From Mesorhizobium sp. B2-8-5 (GTDB taxonomy: Bacteria; Pseudomonadota; Alphaproteobacteria; Rhizobiales; Rhizobiaceae), in assembly GCF_006440675.2 (NCBI RefSeq), contig NZ_CP083951.1:2141501-2205500 (forward strand): DNA of 64,000 nucleotides, written 5' to 3'. A program made the position numbers and the translations under genes. Every line of letters begins with the position of its first letter. Position 1 is the stretch's first letter. The notes beneath the pieces were generated by a model. The model saw only the letters and a list, made by a program, of their open reading frames with translations, did no database searches and was not told the DNA's origin. Below are positions 9,046 through 17,803 of the stretch, piece after piece.

Positions 9046-9499
9046 TTTAATTCTTGGATTCTTGCCGGAATCGATCCTTGTGCCCGGTGCTGGCAAAACC
9101 AGCGGCCGGACCCGAAACGCGTCACGTTTACGAAGACACACCCACGGGCGCGAACGGCGCCCAACCGCGCCGAATCCCTCTAGGGAACGCGAAACCGTCC
9201 GCGTCTGGTACCAGCCTGGCGCCGGAACTTGAGACTTTGGGTGGTCGCCGCGCCCCCCATGGACCGGCTGATTCGGGTCTAATCTACCCGCAGATGAATC
9301 CGACATCAAACGCGATTTGACAAAATCGAATCCGGTGGACTCGCTTTGCGACTCAGCAGCCGGTCTTCGCGTTACTTGGCGGTGATTTCACAGTCGAATT
9401 GAGCCGATGATTTCGCGGCGGGGTCGCAAAAATACGCCCCCGGTTGCATCCAAGGGCGTATCTCCTTGACGGGGATTGGCTTAAAGCGCGTCGCGCTGA
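9046..9499. other. visN upstream region without a gene
   Basis: This 454-base stretch lies between visN and the first IS copy. It should contain the visNR promoter, but no convincing -35/-10 pair was assigned. It holds a minus-strand terminator-like hairpin at 9427-9461. It ends in the left arm of the palindromic repeat into which the IS elements inserted (from 9480). No credible coding region was found in it. Confidence 0.6.
9427..9461 (-). terminator. Rho-independent terminator-like hairpin reading on the minus strand
   Basis: ATACGCCC (9432-9439) pairs perfectly with GGGCGTAT (9454-9461) around a 14-base loop. On the minus strand the stem is followed by a run of T (complement of the A run 9428-9431). 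No minus-strand gene now ends next to it. Without the IS pair it would lie roughly 130 bases beyond the stop of the acetylpolyamine amidohydrolase gene, so it may be that gene's original terminator. Confidence 0.55.
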
Positions 9500-9508
9500 A
9501 ACGGATTC

Positions 9509-10691
9509 CACAGTACACGACGCAAGGGTGAGGACGGCTTGAAGTGATTTGATTGGAGGATTCTTCGCCAAAAGGATCCGCCGATGCCGATCACGATTCA
9601 CACCGCCCTCATCGAGACCCTAAGCCGTCATTTTGCACTGCGCAATTCGCGCCTGGAAACACTCGCGGTTCTGATCATCGGCATGGTTCAAGGCCGCACG
9701 GTCAATCTGAGCCATGTGGCGAGCCAGTTTCCGGGGGCCGCGCAACACGGGTCGAACTATCGCCGCCTGCAGCGCTTCTTCCAGTCGATCCGGCTGGATC
9801 AGGCACTCGTCGCGCAGCTCGTCGTGCGCATGCTGAACCTGTCGCGGCCCAAATGCCTGGCGCTCGATCGCACCAGCTGGAAGGTCGGCTGCAAGGACAT
9901 CAACATTCTCATGCTGGCCATCGTGACGCGACGCTTTCGCGTACCGCTGCTGTGGACGGTGCTCGACCACCAGGGCAACAGCAATACGCACCAGCGCATC
10001 GAGTTGATGCGGCGCTATCTCGACCTGTTCGGCGCGGCTTCGATCGAACTGCTGCTCGCCGACCGCGAGTTCATCGGCGCCGATTGGGTCAAATTCCTGA
10101 TGCAAAACAAGGTCCCGTTTGCCATTCGCGTCAAGGTCGGCCAGTGCGTCGCCCTGGCCGATGGAAAGCTCTGGACACTCCAGACCCTGCTGAGAAAGCG
10201 CCGCAAGAGCCGCAGCGTCACGACGCTTGAGGCCGGCCTGCCGGCTGCATCCGTCCGTTTATCCTTCGCTGCCAAATGGATCGACGGCAGAAAAGGCCAG
10301 CAGGGCGAATGGCTCATCGTCATGACCAACAGCCAGGACGCCAAGGCCGCCATCATAGCCTACAAGAGCCGTTGGGCCGTCGAATGCCTGTTCGGCGATG
10401 CCAAGACCCGCGGCTTCAACATCGAAGACACCAGAATGACCGCGCCAGACAAGATCGATACCCTGACAGCCATTCTCGCCATCGCAATCACATGGGCCTA
10501 TCGATGTGCAACCCAAACCATGGGTATGAAGGCCATCAAGCGAAAGGCCCACGGCCGACGCGAAAAGTCATGGTTCCGCATCGGACTAGACGCCCTCAGG
10601 GCATGGATCAACTTCTCACCCCAAAACGCTCTAACCGCATGGCTCAGCGCTTTCCCTAAGACCATCAAAACCCAATGAGTCGTGTACTGTG
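9509..10691 (+). mobile_element. IS4-family insertion sequence, copy 1
   Basis: The element is 1183 bp, bounded by CACAGTACACGAC at the left and its exact complement GTCGTGTACTGTG at the right. It contains one intact transposase gene. A purine-rich ribosome-binding site (GGAGG) lies upstream of the transposase start. The element is nearly identical to the copy at 10701-11883, from which it is separated by nine bases. Confidence 0.9.
9584..10678 (+). CDS. IS4-family transposase (copy 1)
   Basis: The 364-residue DDE transposase carries the IS4-family signature Y-x2-R-x3-E-x6-K at Y260, R263, E267 and K274 (YKSRWAVECLFGDAK). The other two catalytic acids are probably D95 (ALDRTSWK) and D160 (LLADREF). 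The reading frame is full length with no frameshift, so the enzyme is probably active. It differs from copy 2 at four positions that I could see: Ile3 and Ala356 here, Thr in copy 2 at both, plus two silent changes. Confidence 0.93.
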   Translation: MPITIHTALIETLSRHFALRNSRLETLAVLIIGMVQGRTVNLSHVASQFPGAAQHGSNYRRLQRFFQSIRLDQALVAQLVVRMLNLSRPKCLALDRTSWKVGCKDINILMLAIVTRRFRVPLLWTVLDHQGNSNTHQRIELMRRYLDLFGAASIELLLADREFIGADWVKFLMQNKVPFAIRVKVGQCVALADGKLWTLQTLLRKRRKSRSVTTLEAGLPAASVRLSFAAKWIDGRKGQQGEWLIVMTNSQDAKAAIIAYKSRWAVECLFGDAKTRGFNIEDTRMTAPDKIDTLTAILAIAITWAYRCATQTMGMKAIKRKAHGRREKSWFRIGLDALRAWINFSPQNALTAWLSAFPKTIKTQ

Positions 10692-10700
10692 AACGGATTC

Positions 10701-11883
10701 CACAGTACACGACGCAAGGGTGAGGACGGCTTGAAGTGATTTGATTGGAGGATTCTTCGCCAAAAGGATCCGCCGATGCCGACCACGATTCACACCGCCC
10801 TCATCGAGACCCTAAGCCGTCATTTTGCACTGCGCAATTCGCGCCTGGAAACACTCGCGGTTCTGATCATCGGCATGGTTCAAGGCCGCACGGTCAATCT
10901 GAGCCATGTGGCGAGCCAGTTTCCGGGGGCCGCGCAACACGGGTCGAACTATCGCCGCCTGCAGCGCTTCTTCCAGTCGATCCGGCTGGATCAGGCACTC
11001 GTCGCGCAGCTCGTCGTGCGCATGCTGAACCTGTCGCGGCCCAAATGCCTGGCGCTCGACCGCACCAGCTGGAAGGTCGGCTGCAAGGACATCAACATTC
11101 TCATGCTGGCCATCGTGACGCGACGCTTTCGCGTACCGCTGCTGTGGACGGTGCTCGACCACCAGGGCAACAGCAACACGCACCAGCGCATCGAGTTGAT
11201 GCGGCGCTATCTCGACCTGTTCGGCGCGGCTTCGATCGAACTGCTGCTCGCCGACCGCGAGTTCATCGGCGCCGATTGGGTCAAATTCCTGATGCAAAAC
11301 AAGGTCCCGTTTGCCATTCGCGTCAAGGTCGGCCAGTGCGTCGCCCTGGCCGATGGAAAGCTCTGGACACTCCAGACCCTGCTGAGAAAGCGCCGCAAGA
11401 GCCGCAGCGTCACGACGCTTGAGGCCGGCCTGCCGGCTGCATCCGTCCGTTTATCCTTCGCTGCCAAATGGATCGACGGCAGAAAAGGCCAGCAGGGCGA
11501 ATGGCTCATCGTCATGACCAACAGCCAGGACGCCAAGGCCGCCATCATAGCCTACAAGAGCCGTTGGGCCGTCGAATGCCTGTTCGGCGATGCCAAGACC
11601 CGCGGCTTCAACATCGAAGACACCAGAATGACCGCGCCAGACAAGATCGATACCCTGACAGCCATTCTCGCCATCGCAATCACATGGGCCTATCGATGTG
11701 CAACCCAAACCATGGGTATGAAGGCCATCAAGCGAAAGGCCCACGGCCGACGCGAAAAGTCATGGTTCCGCATCGGACTAGACGCCCTCAGGGCATGGAT
11801 CAACTTCTCACCCCAAAACGCTCTAACCGCATGGCTCAGCACTTTCCCTAAGACCATCAAAACCCAATGAGTCGTGTACTGTG
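10701..11883 (+). mobile_element. IS4-family insertion sequence, copy 2
   Basis: The 1183-bp element has the same terminal inverted repeats, orientation and length as copy 1. Its left end directly abuts the 9-bp direct repeat that follows copy 1. Its right end is followed by one extra G and then the third copy of the direct repeat. The pair could move as a composite, or collapse to one copy by recombination. Confidence 0.9.
10776..11870 (+). CDS. IS4-family transposase (copy 2)
   Basis: This intact 364-residue IS4-family DDE transposase has the same catalytic residues as copy 1 (D95, D160, E267 within the YREK signature). It carries Thr3 and Thr356 where copy 1 has Ile and Ala, and two silent differences. 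The differences show that the two copies are not perfectly homogenised. Either they arrived separately or the tandem duplication is not recent. Confidence 0.93.
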   Translation: MPTTIHTALIETLSRHFALRNSRLETLAVLIIGMVQGRTVNLSHVASQFPGAAQHGSNYRRLQRFFQSIRLDQALVAQLVVRMLNLSRPKCLALDRTSWKVGCKDINILMLAIVTRRFRVPLLWTVLDHQGNSNTHQRIELMRRYLDLFGAASIELLLADREFIGADWVKFLMQNKVPFAIRVKVGQCVALADGKLWTLQTLLRKRRKSRSVTTLEAGLPAASVRLSFAAKWIDGRKGQQGEWLIVMTNSQDAKAAIIAYKSRWAVECLFGDAKTRGFNIEDTRMTAPDKIDTLTAILAIAITWAYRCATQTMGMKAIKRKAHGRREKSWFRIGLDALRAWINFSPQNALTAWLSTFPKTIKTQ

Positions 11884-11884
11884 G

Positions 11885-11969
11885 AACGGATTCAGGCGAC
11901 GCGCTTTAAGGCTTTGTTTTCATGCATGTCGTTATCGCAAAACCGCTGCACACTTTTGCGCGACACGCA
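11885..11969. repeat. right part of a two-hairpin rhizobial intergenic repeat (RIME-like), interrupted by the IS pair
   Basis: The left arm CTTAAAGCGCGTCGC (9480-9494) is the exact complement of GCGACGCGCTTTAAG (11896-11910). An inner CTGAA/TTCAG pair surrounds the IS target. Removing the IS pair rebuilds one long hairpin. A second imperfect hairpin follows at 11925-11969, with CGCAAAA pairing with TTTTGCG inside TGCATGTCG/CGACACGCA. The same hairpin, TTTGTTTT, hairpin architecture recurs at 32683-32786. The repeat runs right up to the stop codon of the next gene. Confidence 0.75.
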
Positions 11970-13001
11970 TTAGCGATCCTCGAAGCCGGTCAGCACGCCG
12001 ACGGTGTTGATGCCGATCTCTTCGACGGCGTAGCCGCCCTCCATGACGAACAGAGTGGACAGGCCGAGCCTGGCGATGCGGCGGCCGATCTTGGGATAGT
12101 CCTCGCTCTTCAGCTTGAACTGGCTGATCGGATCCTTCTCGAAAGTGTCGACGCCGAGCGAGACGATGACGACATCGGGGGCGTAGGCCGCGAGCCTGGC
12201 GCAGGCGTCCTCCAGCGACGCGCTCCAGCCGTCCCAGTTGGTGCCGAAGGGCATCGGGTAATTGACGTTGAAACCTTCGCCTTCGCCTTCGCCGCGCTCG
12301 TCGGCATGACCGAGGAAGAAGGGATACTCGACCATCGGGTCGCCATGCAGGTTGAGGACCTGGATGTCGCCGCGGCGGTAGAAGATCTCCTGCGTGCCGT
12401 TGCCGTGATGGTAGTCGACATCGAGGATCGAGACGCGTTTGGCGCCCTGATCGCGATACCACTGCGCGACGACGGCGGCGTTGTTGATGAAGCAGTAGCC
12501 GCCCATGAAGGCAGCGCCGGCGTGATGGCCGGGCGGGCGGCAGAGCGCGAAGGCGGTGCGCTCGCCGCCCTTGACCAGTGCGGCGGCGGTCAGCGCGACG
12601 TCATAGGAGGACTTGATCGCCGCCCAGGTGCCTTCGACGAAGGTGGCGCCGGCGTCGAAGGAATAATAGCCGAGCAAGGCATCGACGCGCTTCGGCGGCA
12701 CGTCGCCGCGCAGGCCGCGCGTCGGCCAGGTGAAGCCCATGGCCGAGCCCTTGAAGCCGGCGGCAACCCATTCCGGCCACACCGTCGGCAGGAAGTCGAT
12801 ATAATGGGCTTCATGCACGCGTTTGGCGGCGGCGAGGTCGTGTTCGGTCGGTCCGATGATCGGCCCGAGCTTCTCGCTCTCCACCCGCGCCCTGATGAAT
12901 TCGGCCCGCGACGGCTTCTCGAAACCCGGCACGATCGCCGATGTGACCAGTTCCATCTGGCCTGAATGGCCGGCATGAAGCGGCGAATAGACAGTTTTCA
13001 T
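11970..13001 (-). CDS. aphA: acetylpolyamine amidohydrolase (histone deacetylase superfamily)
   Basis: The 343-residue zinc enzyme removes acetyl groups from acetylated polyamines such as acetylputrescine. All key residues are present, one position later than in Mycoplana APAH as I recall it: the His pair H159-H160 in RPPGHHA, zinc ligands D196 and H198 in LDVDYHHGNG and D285 in SLGVDTF, and the transition-state Tyr Y324 in MEGGY. Length matches the family. The ATG is preceded by AGGGGA. The gene lies 43 bases downstream of the TetR gene on the same strand and is close to a PotF-I type transporter, which supports the substrate class. Confidence 0.88.
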   Translation of the reverse strand: MKTVYSPLHAGHSGQMELVTSAIVPGFEKPSRAEFIRARVESEKLGPIIGPTEHDLAAAKRVHEAHYIDFLPTVWPEWVAAGFKGSAMGFTWPTRGLRGDVPPKRVDALLGYYSFDAGATFVEGTWAAIKSSYDVALTAAALVKGGERTAFALCRPPGHHAGAAFMGGYCFINNAAVVAQWYRDQGAKRVSILDVDYHHGNGTQEIFYRRGDIQVLNLHGDPMVEYPFFLGHADERGEGEGEGFNVNYPMPFGTNWDGWSASLEDACARLAAYAPDVVIVSLGVDTFEKDPISQFKLKSEDYPKIGRRIARLGLSTLFVMEGGYAVEEIGINTVGVLTGFEDR

Positions 13002-13044
13002 AGAAATTCCCCTGGAAGTGCGAAATCAGTTGGAGGTGCGAAAT

Positions 13045-13698
13045 TCAGTCGAGATTGAGATGGGGGGTCACCAGAGCGAGCCACATGGCTTCCACATCGT
13101 CCTCGATGAGGTCGAATGTCCTGCGGTCCTTCTTCAGCCCGACAAGCCGGCAGACATGGCCGACTTCCATCATCAGCACGCCGAGCCGGCTGGCGATCTT
13201 GTCTTCGAGAGCCGGATTCACATGCTGCAGCCAGGCGGCGTAGAGGGCGATGATCTCCTTGTCATATTCGTCCTGGATCGGCCTCAGGTCGGCATTGCCG
13301 GATATGGCCTCGATCACCGGCATCAACGTGGCGTTGTCGAGATAGAGCCTGGACGTGTCGATGAAGAGCTTGCGCACTTCGCGCCGAAATTCGTCGCGGT
13401 CGGTTGGCCGGGGGACGTCGATGCGCTTCTGGATGACCTTGGGAAAAGACGACAGCCAGCGCCGGGCCAGGTCCAGAAGAATGGCCTCCTTGTTGGGAAA
13501 GTACTGATAAACCGAACCGACCGACAAGCCCGCGCGCTGCGCGATGGCGAGCGTCGTCGGCGTTCTGGTTCCTTGCTCGCGCGTCAGGATCAGCGCCGCG
13601 TCGAGAATCCTGTCGACCACCTTGCTTGACCGTTGCTGCCGCGGCTGCTTGCGCGGTTCGAGCGCTATCTTGGTCTTGCGGTCGAGACTGCGCTTCAC
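13045..13698 (-). CDS. TetR-family transcriptional regulator
   Basis: This TetR repressor of about 217 residues has an N-terminal helix-turn-helix, DRILDAALILTREQGTRTPT followed by LAIAQRAGLSVGSVYQYFPN. A helical ligand-binding domain completes it. The start is uncertain. The GTG at 13696-13698 gives a normal TetR length and has a G-rich stretch upstream; the frame stays open to 13803 with extra ATGs at 13761 and 13734. The gene precedes aphA on the same strand and is divergent from the amidohydrolase gene, so it probably controls both directions. Its ligand is unknown; a polyamine or amide is the natural guess. Confidence 0.85.
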   Translation of the reverse strand: MKRSLDRKTKIALEPRKQPRQQRSSKVVDRILDAALILTREQGTRTPTTLAIAQRAGLSVGSVYQYFPNKEAILLDLARRWLSSFPKVIQKRIDVPRPTDRDEFRREVRKLFIDTSRLYLDNATLMPVIEAISGNADLRPIQDEYDKEIIALYAAWLQHVNPALEDKIASRLGVLMMEVGHVCRLVGLKKDRRTFDLIEDDVEAMWLALVTPHLNLD

Positions 13699-13948
13699 TG
13701 CTCGTTGCCCCCGTTCCCCGCCCGGCCTCACCATCGGCGCGCGGTGCAGTCCACTATACATTCCAGATTCCGGCTGTTGACAAACGCGAATAAACAGTCG
13801 CATTCTTTATCCACGCTGTCTTCCACGATAACAAGGGGAATTTCGAAGACGGCGCATCGGCATCGGCTTTTGTTCACGGCGTCGCCCGGTGGAGCGGCGG
13901 CTCGTCGGACGTGGCGTTGTCGATCCCTCAGCAAAATGTGGAGTCGCG
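13699..13948. promoter_or_regulatory. divergent regulatory region between TetR-aphA and the amidohydrolase
   Basis: This gap of about 250 bases must hold the promoters for both directions and probably the TetR operator. I could not single out a convincing inverted repeat. A GGAG ribosome-binding site lies at 13940-13943, before the plus-strand start. Confidence 0.4.
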
Positions 13949-15616
13949 ATGTCGGTTGCGGATGGTGGTGCGGATCTGGTGGTCGTCAACGGCCGAGTGC
14001 TGACCATGGACGATGACAATCCCGCCGCCGAGGCTGTTGCCGTCAAGGACGGCGTCATCATTGCCATCGGCGACCGCGCTTCCATCGAAGAGCTCAAGGG
14101 ATCGGCGACAAAGGTTGTCGACGCCCAGGGCAGCTCCGTCCTGCCAGGCTTCATCGAAGCGCATATGCATCTCTTCGGCGGCGCGGCCGAGCTCGATAAC
14201 CTGCATCTGGCGGGCGTGCACGGCTTCGACGCGCTGCGCGATGCGATCCAGGATTTCGCCGCCAGGCGCCCCGACGCCAGGCTCCTGATCGGGGCCGGCG
14301 TCGATTACGCGATCCTGCCGGAGCCGGTGACGCGCCACGATCTCGACCGCATCATTCCCGACCGTCCCTTCGCCATGTCGGCTTCGGACCACCACACGAT
14401 GTGGGCGAACACCAAGGCGCTGGAAGAGGCCGGGCTGCTGCATGGCAGGCAGGTCGGACAGGGCAACGAGATCGTCATGGGCGCCGACGGACTTGCCGCG
14501 GGCGAGCTGCGCGAAGGCGAGGCCTTCGGGCCGCTCCTCGACCATTACGGGGCAAGCCGGACGCGGCTTGGCCTCGAGGGCGCCGAGCCGGATCCTTATC
14601 CTTCGGCGAAGGAACTGGCGGCCGATCGCGACCTGATGCATCGCGGCCTTGAATGGTGCGCCAAGCATGGCATCACCTCGATCCAGAACATGGACGGCAA
14701 TCTCTACCAGCTCGAGCTGCTGGCCGGGCTGGAAAAAGAGGGACGGCTGCTTTGCCGCACCAAGATCCCGTTCCACTTCAAGAATTTCATGAAGCTGGAC
14801 ATGCTGGAAAAAGCCTCGCGGATGGCCGCGAGCTACAATTCGGAATTGCTGTCGTCCGGTATGGTCAAGGTCTTCTATGACGGCGTGCTGGATTCCTGGA
14901 CGGCGGTGATGGTCGACGACTATGCCGACCGTCCCGGATGGCGCGGCGAACCACTGTTTTCGCCGGAGCATTTCGCCGAAGTGGCGGTCGAGACCGACAG
15001 GCGCGGCCTGCAGATCGCCGTGCATTCGATCGGCGACGGCGCGGTACGGGCGGTGCTCGACGGCTACCAGGCGGCGCTCAAGAAGAACGGCAGGCGCGAC
15101 AGCCGGCATCGCATCGAGCATATCGAGGTGATCACGGCCTCCGACGTGCGGCGCTTCGCCGAACTCGGCGTTCTGGCGTCGATGCAGCCGGCGCATCCGC
15201 CGGGCGCGCTGAACTTTCCGATGGAGCCGACGATCTCGCGCATCGGCCGCGACAAGTGGGCGCTGAGCTATGCCTGGCGCACGCTGAAAAATGCCGGGGC
15301 GCGCGTCGTGTTCGCGTCCGACTGGCCGGTCTCGCCGGTCGATCCGATCCTGTCCATCCAGGCGGCAGTGATGCGCAAGCCTTGGGCAGAAGGCATGCCG
15401 GACCAGAGCTTCTCGCTGCAGGAAGCAATCGAGGGCTACACCGTCGAGGGCGCCTATGCGGAGTTCATGGAAGATCGCAAGGGTCGCCTCAAAACCGGAT
15501 ATCTTGCCGATATCGTCGTTTTGTCGGCTGATATCGAGGCGACCGCGCCGGAAGCGCTGCACACCGTGCGTCCGGTGACCACCATCTGCGGGGGCAAGAT
15601 CACCTACCAAGCCTAA
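13949..15616 (+). CDS. YtcJ-like metal-dependent amidohydrolase
   Basis: The 555-residue member of the amidohydrolase superfamily (Amidohydro_3/YtcJ type) has a TIM-barrel fold. An N-terminal beta-sandwich strand region is followed by the metal-binding HxH in GFIEAHMHLF. Later metal and catalytic segments are visible around IAVHSIGDGA, HRIEHIE and FASDWPVSPVDP. The start at 13949 is preferred because GGAG lies upstream and the protein then begins MSVADGGADLVVVNGRVLTM, as these enzymes do; the frame also opens at 13889. Family members hydrolyse amides or N-acyl compounds, and the exact substrate cannot be told. It is probably co-regulated with the polyamine-type transporter that follows. Confidence 0.85.
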   Translation: MSVADGGADLVVVNGRVLTMDDDNPAAEAVAVKDGVIIAIGDRASIEELKGSATKVVDAQGSSVLPGFIEAHMHLFGGAAELDNLHLAGVHGFDALRDAIQDFAARRPDARLLIGAGVDYAILPEPVTRHDLDRIIPDRPFAMSASDHHTMWANTKALEEAGLLHGRQVGQGNEIVMGADGLAAGELREGEAFGPLLDHYGASRTRLGLEGAEPDPYPSAKELAADRDLMHRGLEWCAKHGITSIQNMDGNLYQLELLAGLEKEGRLLCRTKIPFHFKNFMKLDMLEKASRMAASYNSELLSSGMVKVFYDGVLDSWTAVMVDDYADRPGWRGEPLFSPEHFAEVAVETDRRGLQIAVHSIGDGAVRAVLDGYQAALKKNGRRDSRHRIEHIEVITASDVRRFAELGVLASMQPAHPPGALNFPMEPTISRIGRDKWALSYAWRTLKNAGARVVFASDWPVSPVDPILSIQAAVMRKPWAEGMPDQSFSLQEAIEGYTVEGAYAEFMEDRKGRLKTGYLADIVVLSADIEATAPEALHTVRPVTTICGGKITYQA

Positions 15617-15755
15617 CGATGGCATAGGAATTGCTTAATTGAATAGGGACTCGGATCGAGTCACTGCTCCGCAGTTGCCAAGCCGACCGGCTTGTGGTGA
15701 CAATCAAACAGGAACACACCTGCCGACAAGAGCAGGCTCTCTCAATGGGGTAATC

Positions 15756-16856
15756 GTGCCGGAACAACCGGGTAAGAACGCGATTGAAGTTCGCGGTGTT
15801 CGCAAGGTCTTTGGCACCGGCGAAAACCAGGTAGCCGCTCTCGACACGGTGTCGGTGTCGATCCGCGAAAACGAGTTTTTCACTTTGCTCGGCCCGTCCG
15901 GATGCGGAAAGACGACGCTGCTGAGATTGATTGCCGGCTTCGATTTCCCGACCGCCGGCGAGATACTGCTGCACGGGCGCGACATCGCGCCGCTGCCGCC
16001 CTTCAAGCGCCCGGTCAACACTGTCTTCCAAAGCTACGCGCTCTTCCCGCACATGACGGTGGCGCAGAATATCGGCTTCGGGCTGGAAATGCTCGGCAAG
16101 CCGAAAGGAGAGACCGAAGCGCGCGTCGCCCAGATGCTGAAGCTGGTCAAGATGGAGGCGCTGAAGGCGCGCCGCACCAGCCAGATTTCGGGCGGCCAGC
16201 AGCAGCGCGTGGCGCTGGCCCGGGCGCTGGCGCCGCAGCCGAAGGTGCTTTTGCTCGACGAGCCGCTTTCTGCTCTGGACTACAAGCTGCGCAAGGAAAT
16301 GCAGATCGAATTGAAGCGGCTGCAGAACGAAACCGGCATCACCTTCATCTTCGTCACCCATGACCAGGAAGAAGCGCTGACCATGTCCGACCGCATCGCG
16401 GTCATGTCGGCCGGCAAGATCCTGCAGGTCGGCACGCCGCGCGACATCTACGACCGGCCGGCCGAACGCTTCGTTGCCGACTTCATCGGCGAAACCAATT
16501 TCCTGCCTGGCACTGTGGTGTCGAAAAAGCCGGGCGTGGCGACGGTCAAGTTCGCCAGCAACGCGACGATCGCCGCGGGCTATCCGGAAGGCTTCGATCC
16601 GACCGGCGAGGTGACGCTGGTGGTGCGGCCCGAGCACGCCGACCTGGTACCCGATCCGGCCAAGGGCACGGTCGCCGGGACGCTCTCCAACATCGTCTAT
16701 TTCGGCACCGACACGCATTATCATGTCAAGCTCGACGGCGGCGAGAACTTCATCGTGCGCCACCAGAACAGCCGCTCGGCGCCGGTCACCTACGAGACCG
16801 GCGCGAAGGTCGGCATCCAGTTCGAGGAGGACGCCGCCCGCGTCCTGAAAGACTGA
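15756..16856 (+). CDS. potG: ABC transporter ATP-binding protein, spermidine/putrescine (PotA/PotG) type
   Basis: The 366-residue ATPase of a polyamine-type importer carries Walker A (GPSGCGKTT), Q-loop ([12 protein letters not shown]), signature (ISGGQQQR), Walker B ([12 protein letters not shown]) and H-loop (FVTHDQEEA). A C-terminal TOBE regulatory domain follows ([10 protein letters not shown]). The GTG at 15756 is chosen because a GGGG stretch precedes it; the frame opens earlier at 15639. Its stop overlaps the next permease start by one base (TGATG). It forms the full importer with the two permeases and binding protein downstream. Symbol by family; the exact transported substrate is inferred. 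Confidence 0.88.
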   Translation: MPEQPGKNAIEVRGVRKVFGTGENQVAALDTVSVSIRENEFFTLLGPSGCGKTTLLRLIAGFDFPTAGEILLHGRDIAPLPPFKRPVNTVFQSYALFPHMTVAQNIGFGLEMLGKPKGETEARVAQMLKLVKMEALKARRTSQISGGQQQRVALARALAPQPKVLLLDEPLSALDYKLRKEMQIELKRLQNETGITFIFVTHDQEEALTMSDRIAVMSAGKILQVGTPRDIYDRPAERFVADFIGETNFLPGTVVSKKPGVATVKFASNATIAAGYPEGFDPTGEVTLVVRPEHADLVPDPAKGTVAGTLSNIVYFGTDTHYHVKLDGGENFIVRHQNSRSAPVTYETGAKVGIQFEEDAARVLKD

Positions 16857-17803
16857 TGACGACAGCCACGCTCTCCCCGACCACGCTCTCCAAGGCCGCG
16901 TTGTTCGAAGCCCAGGCGGTGAAAACCAGCGCGCGGCGCAACCGGCTGCTGTCGCTGCCGGCGCTGATCATCATCGGCATATTCGGCGTGCTGCCGCTCC
17001 TCATCATCTGCGTCTATTCGTTCCTGGTCGCCGCGCCCTATGGCGGCGTGCAGTGGCAGTTCTCGACCGATGCCTATCTGAACTTCCTGTTCCAACGCGA
17101 CATTTTCGACGACACGCTGCAGTTCACGTCGGATTTCCTGATCATCTACCTGCGCTCCTTCCTGTTCGCGGTGGTGACGACGGTGATCTGCCTGCTGCTC
17201 GGTTTCCCGACCGCCTATTTCATGGCGACCCGGCCGCCGGCGCAGCGCAACTGGTGGGTGCTTCTGATCACCATCCCGTTCTGGTCGAACCTTCTGGTCC
17301 GCACGCTGGCGATCATGTTCATCATCCGCGACGAGGGCCTGATCAACAACGCGCTGCTGGCGCTCGGCGTGATCGATAAGCCGATCACGATGCTCTACAC
17401 CAATTTCGCCATCCAGCTTGGCCTGCTCTACGCCTTCCTGCCGTTCATGGTGCTGCCGCTCTATTCGAGCCTGGAGAAACTCGACTTCCGGCTGATCGAA
17501 GCCGCGTATGATCTTTACGCGACGCGCCGGCAGGTGCTGTGGCGGGTGATCATCCCGATGTCGAAGCCCGGCATCATCGCCGGCTGCCTGCTCGTCTTCA
17601 TCCCGGCGCTCGGCGCCTATGTGACGCCGCTGATCCTGGGCGGCGGCGTCCACCTGATGATCGGCGATCTCATCGCGCAGCAATTCGGCTCGGGGCGCAA
17701 CTGGCCGCTCGGCTGCGCGCAGGCGCTGATCCTGATGGCGGCGGTGTTGGTGGCGCTGTTCTTCTATGTCCGCAACACGTCGGGGAAAGTGCAGCATGGC
17801 TGA
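16856..17803 (+). CDS. potH: ABC transporter permease, PotB/PotH type
   Basis: The 315-residue inner-membrane permease has about six membrane segments. The first (about 42-62, LPALIIIGIFGVLPLLIICV) follows a cytoplasmic N-terminus. An EAA-type loop that contacts the ATPase is visible (EAAYDLYATRRQVLWRVIIP). It overlaps the ATPase gene by one base and the second permease by eight bases, so translation is coupled. The family transports putrescine, spermidine or related cations and opines. Confidence 0.9.
   Translation: MTTATLSPTTLSKAALFEAQAVKTSARRNRLLSLPALIIIGIFGVLPLLIICVYSFLVAAPYGGVQWQFSTDAYLNFLFQRDIFDDTLQFTSDFLIIYLRSFLFAVVTTVICLLLGFPTAYFMATRPPAQRNWWVLLITIPFWSNLLVRTLAIMFIIRDEGLINNALLALGVIDKPITMLYTNFAIQLGLLYAFLPFMVLPLYSSLEKLDFRLIEAAYDLYATRRQVLWRVIIPMSKPGIIAGCLLVFIPALGAYVTPLILGGGVHLMIGDLIAQQFGSGRNWPLGCAQALILMAAVLVALFFYVRNTSGKVQHG

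Larger units (their letters stand above)
9500..11893. repeat. three copies of a 9-bp direct repeat flanking and separating two IS elements
   Basis: AACGGATTC occurs at 9500-9508, 10692-10700 and 11885-11893: left of IS copy 1, between the copies, and right of copy 2. This is the pattern of a target-site duplication shared by a tandem pair. At the far right an extra G (11884) separates the IS end from the repeat. The duplication could therefore be read as 8-10 bp, depending on where the IS ends are placed. Confidence 0.8.

Noticed and set aside
9046..9309. Longer N-terminus for visN
   Set aside because: The added 88 residues are low-complexity and unlike LuxR-type proteins; MSSSAALL at 9045 is the natural start.
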